Assembly: GCA_964563885.1 (NCBI GenBank)
Contig: CAZLYX010000058.1
Coordinates: forward strand, 1-9,963
Source: CAZLYX01 sp964563885
Lineage (GTDB): Bacteria > Pseudomonadota > Gammaproteobacteria > Burkholderiales > Neisseriaceae
Length of the DNA stretch: 9,963 nucleotides
Direction: 5' to 3'
The position numbers and the translations under genes are program-made. Below the pieces are notes generated by a model. That model ran no database searches, had not been told where the DNA came from, and saw only the letters and a list, made by a program, of their open reading frames with translations. This document shows positions 6,301 through 9,963 of this stretch, piece by piece; position 1 is the stretch's first letter; each line of letters starts with the position of its first letter.

Positions 6301-6744
6301 ATTGCTTTTCTGTCATTGGAAGATTTATCTGGCCGCATTGAAGTGATGGTGAGCGGCGCAGCACTGGAAGAATGCACTGGCTACTTGAAAACTGACCAAG
6401 TGTTGATTGCTGAATGCAAAATCAGCCGCGATGATTACAGCGGCGGTGATGCTTTACGCATTATGGCCAATCATGTGGTGACATTGCAAACCGCGCGTGA
6501 GCGCTATGCCCGCAGCTTAAGCCTAGCCTTAAACCCTGAGCATGATGTCCGCCAACTTGCGCGCTTGTTGGAATCTTATCAACAAGCGGGTGAAAACAGA
6601 ATTCCGCTTAAATTGTCTTATCAAAATCATGCCGCAAAAGGTGATTTAAAAGTGGGCAGTAAATGGATGATTGTGCCTAAAGCCTCGCTGTTTAGCAGCT
6701 TGGAAGAACTCTTAGGCGAGAGTAATGTGGGGGTCAATTGGTAA
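3310..6744 (+). CDS. dnaE: DNA polymerase III alpha subunit, DnaE
   Basis: 1144 residues, complete; catalytic subunit of the replicative polymerase. In order: a PHP domain (about 1-275) opening with IPLRLHTEYSITDG; the palm and thumb with GPGRGSGAGSLVAYAL near 369-384 and MPDFDIDF; HAGG(V) in the fingers; helix-hairpin-helix region near INKRTVDSLIRAGAFD; an OB fold from about 978 (VRVAGF...KIAFLSLEDLSGRIEVMV); and a C-terminal tau-binding region. The three catalytic aspartates are Asp405, Asp407 and Asp560 (VKFDFLGL). QGGLF (911-915) is the expected beta-clamp binding motif. As in other DnaE-type enzymes proofreading would be supplied by a separate subunit. An ATG 36 bases upstream (3274) is in frame, but MTEPVYIPLRLHTEYS is the family N-terminus and the promoter lies just before 3274. 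No clear ribosome binding site is visible. The PHP domain coding region contains an inverted DUS pair. Confidence 0.98.
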   Translation: MTEPVYIPLRLHTEYSITDGTVRIKQAVKQAEVFGLPALVVSDLMNTFGLVKFYKACRSAGIKPVAAADVWVENPEAPEKPFRAMLMVRNDAGYLRLCELLTESYIGLDRNVQHAELKQAWLAEGDNSGLICLSGAHYGEVGVNLMNDHPEAAHAAAAKYAAWFPDAFYLELQRLPEKPEWETSVSGSLQVAAALDLPVVATHPTQFLNRDDFEAHETRVCIAGGWVLADKRRPREFSPSQFFVSPDVMVDRFEDLPEALQNTVEITKRCNLNLTLGKNFLPQFPTPEGMSLDEYLTVLSNEGLQERMRVLYPDEEVCAQQMPEYQARLDFELKTIIQMGFPGYFLIVQDFINWAKQNGCPVGPGRGSGAGSLVAYALNITDLDPLKYALLFERFLNPERVSMPDFDIDFCQSNRGRVIEYVREKYGTGAVSQIVTFGTLSSKAVIRDVGRVLELPFGLCDRLSKLIPLEANKPLSLDKAIEAEPEIQTLIDNEDASQLIDLAKKLEDLTRGLGMHAGGVLIAPGKISDFCAVYQADESSSPVSMYDKGDVEDIGLVKFDFLGLRNLTIIEMAQGFINDTTGEVVDVNHIELNDKAAYQIFAKGNTTAVFQFESTGMKKMLLAAKPSQFEEIIAFVSLYRPGPMDLIPDFTRRMHGEKFEYLHPLLKDVLEPTYGIMVYQEQVMQAAQVIGGYSLGGADLLRRAMGKKNIEEMVQQRAAFVAGAGEKGIDKAKANEIFDYMEKFAGYGFNKSHAAAYALLAYQTAWLKAHYPAEFMAATMSSELDNTDQLKLFYDDAIANGIEFLPPDINESNYRFVPNRQKQIRYALGAVKGTGEGAVEAIVQARQLGGPFTDLLDFCERVGKVHINKRTVDSLIRAGAFDRIEPNRAKLVANIELAMGHAEQKSANANQGGLFDFVEDAIEPVQLEDCAAWGESLKLSEEKQVLGFYLSGHPFRPYAEEVRQFAPLRLNKLKPQDNVRVAGFATGVRTMMSKRGKIAFLSLEDLSGRIEVMVSGAALEECTGYLKTDQVLIAECKISRDDYSGGDALRIMANHVVTLQTARERYARSLSLALNPEHDVRQLARLLESYQQAGENRIPLKLSYQNHAAKGDLKVGSKWMIVPKASLFSSLEELLGESNVGVNW
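3828..3876. repeat. Perfect inverted DUS pair inside the dnaE coding sequence
   Basis: AAGGCTACCTGAAA (3828-3841) and its exact reverse complement TTTCAGGTAGCCTT (3863-3876) are separated by 21 bases. Each arm contains a perfect 12/12 eikenella-type DUS (3829-3840 plus, 3864-3875 minus). The frame is kept: the arms encode RLPE and SGSL, around residues 173-189 in the PHP domain. Confidence 0.9.
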
Positions 6745-6770
6745 AAATTTATTGATTAAAGATAAATCAA

Positions 6771-6806
6771 CAAAAGGCTACCTGAAAGGTTTCAGGTAGC
6801 CTTTTG
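6771..6806. terminator. Bidirectional DUS terminator between dnaE and aroQ
   Basis: A perfect 17-base inverted repeat, arms 6771-6787 and 6790-6806, with only GG between them, so the real loop is about four bases. Each arm carries a perfect DUS flanked by AAAA or TTTT, giving a G/C-containing stem with an A-tract on one side and a U-tract on the other. It begins 27 bases after the dnaE stop and lies 40 bases beyond the aroQ stop on the other strand, so it can end transcripts from both convergent genes. Confidence 0.9.
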
Positions 6807-6846
6807 TATGGCATTTAATTCAGCTAAATAAACATTAATAGCCTAA

Positions 6847-7278
6847 TTATTTAGTTTGCTGAGCGATAAACTGCAAAGCCGCTTCGTAGCCATATGTGCC
6901 CAGCCCAACAATCACGCCAAGTGCTTTATCAGATAAATAAGAATGCTGGCGAAATGGTTCGCGTGTATGAACGTTGGAAATATGCACTTCAATAAACGCA
7001 ATATCTACACCTACCAACGCATCGCGAATAGCAACGCTTGTGTGAGTATAAGCGCCTGCATTAATCACCACATAATCGCAGTTGCCACGTGCTTCTTGAA
7101 TGCGGCTAACCAGATCGCCTTCACTATTACTTTGGAAATGTTCAACCGCCAAACCCAGTTTTGGCGCTAAAGCATCTAGCTTAGCGCACACATTGGCCAA
7201 AGTTTCAGCGCCATAAATGTGAGGCTCACGCGAGCCCAGTAGGTTGAGATTGGGGCCATTAATAACCAATACATTCAT
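6847..7278 (-). CDS. aroQ: 3-dehydroquinate dehydratase, type II
   Basis: 143 residues, the usual size. Catalyses the third step of the shikimate pathway, dehydration of 3-dehydroquinate to 3-dehydroshikimate by anti elimination through an enolate; cytosolic dodecamer in the family. Active-site residues correspond one for one to the Mycobacterium enzyme with an offset of two: Asn10, Arg17 and catalytic Tyr22 (INGPNLNLLGSREPHIYG), Asn73 (VVINAGAYTH), His79, His99 (general acid, IEVHISN) and Arg110 (REPFRQHS). The lid loop containing Arg17 and Tyr22 is intact. A longer reading frame begins at 7395, but the ATG at 7278 is right: it opens the conserved MNVLVINGPNLN and follows AAGGGA. Here it is followed by convergent dnaE, and nothing suggests an operon. 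Confidence 0.96.
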   Translation of the reverse strand: MNVLVINGPNLNLLGSREPHIYGAETLANVCAKLDALAPKLGLAVEHFQSNSEGDLVSRIQEARGNCDYVVINAGAYTHTSVAIRDALVGVDIAFIEVHISNVHTREPFRQHSYLSDKALGVIVGLGTYGYEAALQFIAQQTK

Positions 7279-7538
7279 TGAATATCCCTTATTGATGGAT
7301 GGGTAATTTGATAGGTTAGCGTAGACAAATGCGCCAGCACAACAACATTGTGTGGCAAAAACCTGAATGAGCGCAACAGAATTTGAATCATACACCCAAA
7401 GCTATTCAATACAGAATCGCTTACAATGACTGCATGCTTAAAGACCATGAGCTTATCCATGGTTGACTTGCTCAAAGCTGACTCTTCTCTCACGTATGAT
7501 AACCAGCATTCAATCAAACGATTAAATTAAAGCTTATA
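7279..7538. other. Gene-free stretch upstream of aroQ
   Basis: Between the aroQ start and the DUS stem I find no gene with family features. A minus-strand frame of 80 codons (7517-7275) crosses the aroQ start, lacks recognisable motifs and a good ribosome binding site, and is probably incidental. The stretch presumably holds the aroQ promoter: TATGAT (minus strand, 7392-7387) is a good -10 without a matching -35. Confidence 0.5.
7387..7392 (-). promoter_or_regulatory. Candidate -10 element for aroQ
   Basis: TATGAT on the minus strand matches 5/6 of the -10 consensus. No reasonable -35 lies at 16-18 bases. Use would give a leader of about 100 bases before the aroQ ATG. Weak. Confidence 0.22.
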
Positions 7539-7568
7539 AAGGCTAGCTGAATGCTTTCAGGTAGCCTT
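7539..7568. repeat. Imperfect DUS stem-loop between divergent genes
   Basis: Arms 7539-7551 and 7556-7568 pair over 13 positions with one mismatch and a four-base loop. The right arm is a perfect minus-strand DUS (7556-7567). The left arm AGGCTAGCTGAA (7540-7551) is 11/12, with C changed to G at position 7. It looks like the terminators after dnaE and the GIY-YIG gene, but no plus-strand gene precedes it, and on the minus strand it would lie upstream of aroQ. Confidence 0.75.
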
Positions 7569-7576
7569 ATTCTAGG

Positions 7577-7604
7577 TTGACGATATATTGTTCACTTAGA
7601 TAAC
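7577..7604 (+). promoter_or_regulatory. Promoter for the GIY-YIG gene
   Basis: TTGACG (7577-7582, 5/6 to -35) and GATAAC (7599-7604, 4/6 to -10) are spaced by 16 bases. Transcription would start near 7611, leaving a leader of about 16 bases before the ATG. It lies directly after the DUS stem. Confidence 0.42.
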
Positions 7605-7626
7605 TCATTCGGAATTTTATCTTTTT

Positions 7627-7932
7627 ATGCTATTTGAAGCGTCCTCTTTTAACTTGCCCGCGCCCAATACCACTGATGGCGATTGGTGTGTGTATCTGAT
7701 TTTGTGTGCTAATGGCGCGCTCTATTGCGGCATCAGCAATCATCCTGAGCAGCGTTTTGTTGCACATATGGCTGGCAAAGGCGCGCGCTATACGCGTATG
7801 CATAAGCCAATAGAAATGCGCTTGGTATATAAACAGCTTTTCCGTGCTCAAGCTACACAGATTGAGCCGAAAATTAAAAAGCTGAATGCCGCCCAAAAAC
7901 GTTTATTGTGGACACATTTATCTGGTTTATAA
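7627..7932 (+). CDS. GIY-YIG nuclease-fold protein, UPF0213 (YhbQ) type
   Basis: 101 residues, a single GIY-YIG domain. UPF0213/YhbQ proteins are small stand-alone members with the nuclease fold; a DNA-repair role has been suggested but the substrate is not established. The signature is present in its usual degenerate form: VYL at 22-24 for 'GIY' and LYCG at 32-35 for 'YIG', followed by QRFVAHMAGKGARYTR (42-57) with the catalytic Arg43 position, and Glu80 (QIEPKIKKL) in the metal-binding glutamate position. The KIKKL helix is also typical. The first 20 residues are a short extension compared with the core domain; no later Met precedes the domain, so the ATG at 7627 is accepted, with only a weak GGAA upstream. 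The gene is monocistronic, between its own promoter and a DUS terminator. Confidence 0.86.
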   Translation: MLFEASSFNLPAPNTTDGDWCVYLILCANGALYCGISNHPEQRFVAHMAGKGARYTRMHKPIEMRLVYKQLFRAQATQIEPKIKKLNAAQKRLLWTHLSGL

Positions 7933-7964
7933 ACACGGGTTATCAATCAGATTAAAATAAACAA

Positions 7965-8006
7965 AAGGCTGCCTGAAAAAGTGGAGCATCTCTTTCAGGT
8001 AGCCTT
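7965..8006 (+). terminator. DUS terminator after the GIY-YIG gene, mixed dialect
   Basis: AAGGCTGCCTGAAA (7965-7978) pairs with TTTCAGGTAGCCTT (7993-8006) around a 14-base loop, with one G-U position in the RNA. The left arm is the Simonsiella-type DUS AGGCTGCCTGAA (7966-7977) and the right arm the eikenella type (7994-8005). It starts 33 bases after the stop codon. The U-tract is short. Confidence 0.78.
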
Positions 8007-8041
8007 AAATCAGCGTACAATCTGCACAAAATTTCTTTTAA

Positions 8042-8047
8042 TACAAT
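8042..8047 (+). promoter_or_regulatory. Candidate -10 element for mnmG
   Basis: TACAAT matches 5/6 of the -10 consensus and lies 60 bases before the mnmG ATG. No convincing -35 is found at normal spacing, so this is tentative. If used, the leader would carry the DUS at 8072-8083. Confidence 0.3.
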
Positions 8048-8071
8048 ATCCTGTCTATCTGGCTGATTTAT

Positions 8072-8083
8072 TTCAGGTAGCCT
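8072..8083 (-). repeat. DNA uptake sequence (eikenella dialect), unpaired, in the mnmG leader
   Basis: Perfect 12/12 copy, minus orientation, ending 24 bases before the mnmG ATG. It lies about 66 bases after the right arm of the preceding DUS terminator, in the same orientation as that arm. Confidence 0.85.
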
Positions 8084-8107
8084 GCTTCATCTTAGGTCAC
8101 ACACAAC

Positions 8108-9963
8108 ATGATGATTTACCCTTCAGAATACGACGTTATCGTGGTTGGCGGCGGCCATGCTGGCACCGAAGCCGCGCTAGCTGCTGCGCGCATGGGCGCC
8201 AAAACCCTGCTGCTCACCCACAATATTGAAACCATAGGTCAAATGTCGTGCAACCCCTCTATTGGCGGCATTGGCAAAGGCCATTTGGTGCGCGAAGTAG
8301 ATGCGCTTGGGGGCGCGATGGCGCTGGCAACTGATCGCTCTGGTATTCAATTTCGCCGTCTTAATTCTTCTAAAGGCCCTGCTGTGCGCGCCACCCGCGT
8401 GCAGGCTGACCGGCTTTTATACAAAGCAGCGATTCGTGAAACAATCGAAAATCAAGAAAATTTAGATGTGTTTCAACAGCCTGTTGACGATGTATTGCTT
8501 GATGGCGACCGCATCAAAGGCGTTACCACCACCATGGGTTTGTCTTTTCATGCGCGCGCGGTGGTGTTAACAGCGGGCACGTTTCTTGAAGGCAAAATTC
8601 ATATTGGTTTAGAAAACTATGAAGGCGGTAGGGCGGGCGATCCATCGTCCAATTCTTTAGGCAGGCATCTGCGCGAGCTGCAATTACCGCAAGGTCGGCT
8701 CAAAACGGGCACGCCACCACGTCTTGATGGCCGCACCATCGATTTTTCTGTGCTCAAAGAACAAGCGGGTGATAACCCAGTGCCCGTGTTTTCTGTGCGC
8801 GGCAACAGCTCTTTGCATCCACGTCAAATCCCTTGCTGGATAACCCATACCAATGAACGCACCCACGATATTATCCGTTCAGGTTTCGACCGCAGCCCCA
8901 TGTTCACGGGTAAAATCGAAGGTATTGGCCCGCGTTATTGTCCATCGGTTGAAGACAAAATCAACCGCTTCGCCGACAAAGAGAGCCATCAAATATTTTT
9001 AGAGCCAGAAGGGCTAACCACCCACGAATATTACCCTAATGGTATTTCTACCAGCCTGCCATTTGATATTCAAATTGCCCTCGTGCGCTCTATGGTGGGC
9101 TTAGAAAACGCCCATATTTTGCGCCCTGGTTATGCCATCGAATACAATTATTTCGACCCACGCAATCTTAAAGCCAGCCTCGAAACCAAAACCATCGCAG
9201 GTTTATTTTTTGCAGGCCAAATCAACGGCACCACCGGCTACGAAGAAGCCGCTGCCCAAGGGCTGTTAGCGGGTGCCAATGCCGTGCAATATATACGCGA
9301 GCAAGACCCACTGCTGTTGCGCCGCGAACAAGCCTATTTAGGTGTGTTGGTCGACGATCTCATCACCAAAGGCGTAAACGAACCCTACCGCATGTTTACC
9401 AGTCGCGCCGAATACCGTTTGCAGCTCAGAGAAGACAACGCCGATATGCGCCTTACCGAAGCTGGCTACAAAATCGGCCTCGTTTCCGAGAGCCAATGGC
9501 AAGGCTTTGCGCGCAAACGCGAGCAAATCGAGCTTGAAGTACAGCGTCTAAAAAGCTGCTGGTATTCGCCCGCTAAGCTTTCTGAAAGCGATCAAACCCG
9601 TGTGTTTGGTCAACAGCTCAGCAAAGAAGCCAACCTACACGATATGCTGCGCCGCCCAAATGTAGATTACGCCAGCTTGGTATCCCTGCCTGCCGCCGCG
9701 CCCGCTGTTGAGCTTAGCCCCGAAGTGATAGAACAGGTTGAAATTCAAGTTAAATACCAAGGCTATATCGACCGTCAAAATGATGAAATCAGCCGCCGCC
9801 AAGACATTGAAACTTTAAAGCTACCTGAAGACATCGACTACACCAAAGTTAAAGGCTTATCGGCTGAAGTACAGCAAAAGCTCAACACATTTCAACCCGA
9901 AACCGTTGGCCAAGCCTCACGTATTTCAGGCGTTACCCCCGCTGCGGTGGCATTGCTAATGGT
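8108..9963 (+). CDS. mnmG: tRNA uridine-5-carboxymethylaminomethyl modification enzyme MnmG, C-terminus cut off
   Basis: 618 codons are open to the right window edge; the family ends about a dozen residues later, so only the tip is missing. MnmG (GidA) acts with the GTPase MnmE to install the cmnm5/nm5 group on U34 of several tRNAs, using FAD, NADH and methylenetetrahydrofolate. Visible motifs: the FAD-binding GGGHAG (14-19), GQMSCNPSIGGIGKGHLV (45-62), AGTFLEGKIHIG, GGRAGDP, RLKTGTPPR, VEDKINRFAD preceded by GPRYC with the conserved catalytic Cys, FAGQINGTTGYEEAAAQGLLAG, PYRMFTSRAEYRL, and the C-terminal EIQVKYQGYI and QASRISGVTPAA that contact MnmE. Two adjacent ATGs (8108, 8111) are possible starts; the second gives the MIYP opening usual in Neisseriaceae. 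An AGG about a dozen bases upstream is a weak ribosome binding site. No frameshift is seen. Confidence 0.97.
   Translation, partial: MMIYPSEYDVIVVGGGHAGTEAALAAARMGAKTLLLTHNIETIGQMSCNPSIGGIGKGHLVREVDALGGAMALATDRSGIQFRRLNSSKGPAVRATRVQADRLLYKAAIRETIENQENLDVFQQPVDDVLLDGDRIKGVTTTMGLSFHARAVVLTAGTFLEGKIHIGLENYEGGRAGDPSSNSLGRHLRELQLPQGRLKTGTPPRLDGRTIDFSVLKEQAGDNPVPVFSVRGNSSLHPRQIPCWITHTNERTHDIIRSGFDRSPMFTGKIEGIGPRYCPSVEDKINRFADKESHQIFLEPEGLTTHEYYPNGISTSLPFDIQIALVRSMVGLENAHILRPGYAIEYNYFDPRNLKASLETKTIAGLFFAGQINGTTGYEEAAAQGLLAGANAVQYIREQDPLLLRREQAYLGVLVDDLITKGVNEPYRMFTSRAEYRLQLREDNADMRLTEAGYKIGLVSESQWQGFARKREQIELEVQRLKSCWYSPAKLSESDQTRVFGQQLSKEANLHDMLRRPNVDYASLVSLPAAAPAVELSPEVIEQVEIQVKYQGYIDRQNDEISRRQDIETLKLPEDIDYTKVKGLSAEVQQKLNTFQPETVGQASRISGVTPAAVALLM
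9818..9829 (+). repeat. Near-match DUS inside mnmG
   Basis: AAGCTACCTGAA is 11/12 to the eikenella-type DUS, differing at the second base. It is read in frame as Lys-Leu-Pro-Glu at a position where related proteins have similar residues, so chance is possible. Confidence 0.4.

Noticed and set aside
6771..6806. Repeats considered as insertion-sequence ends or a CRISPR array
   Set aside because: The repeats are DUS copies at irregular spacing and both orientations, with no transposase, no target duplication and no spacers.
7279..7395. N-terminal extension of AroQ to a start at 7395
   Set aside because: The extra 39 residues are unlike the family and the ATG at 7278 has both a ribosome binding site and the conserved N-terminus.
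7275..7517. Minus-strand reading frame of 80 codons upstream of aroQ
   Set aside because: It overlaps the well-supported aroQ start, has no recognisable motif or good ribosome binding site, and can be explained as chance in an open stretch.

Overview
The window looks like chromosomal DNA from a member of the Neisseriaceae. The strongest clue is a scattered 12-mer, AGGCTACCTGAA, which is the DNA uptake sequence (DUS) dialect described for Eikenella-type Neisseriaceae. One copy has the Simonsiella-type form, AGGCTGCCTGAA. The proteins also read like betaproteobacterial orthologues. I cannot name the genus: the sequence looks fairly AT-rich, and dialect alone does not settle it.

Left third (1-3132), all on the minus strand. 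In order of transcription: an S4-domain RNA-binding protein (YbcJ type), a small cysteine-rich oxidoreductase-like protein whose start overlaps it, a PHP-family nuclease (RNase AM/YciV type), a YciO-type Sua5/YrdC-fold protein, and the N-terminal part of an M50 site-2-protease-like membrane peptidase cut by the left edge. Between the last two lies a gap of about 0.9 kb that at first looks empty. It is filled by a badly decayed gene (278-1015) that can be read through four frameshifts and two internal stop codons. A hairpin made of two degenerate DUS follows its final stop.

Middle (3133-6844): a divergent promoter region with nested inverted repeats, then dnaE, the replicative DNA polymerase III alpha subunit, complete on the plus strand. 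Its coding sequence contains a perfect inverted DUS pair. A second inverted DUS pair lies just after its stop and forms a terminator shared with the convergent aroQ gene.

Right third (6847-9963): aroQ (type II 3-dehydroquinase, shikimate pathway) on the minus strand, a gene-free stretch of about 350 bp with a DUS stem-loop, a small GIY-YIG domain protein on the plus strand with its own DUS terminator, and mnmG (tRNA wobble-uridine modification), which runs off the right edge a few residues before its expected end.

Most genes are housekeeping: replication, tRNA modification, RNA processing and aromatic amino acid synthesis. No mobile element, CRISPR array or RNA gene is visible. The most notable items are the hidden pseudogene and the way DUS copies serve as terminators, sit in leaders and are accommodated inside coding sequence.
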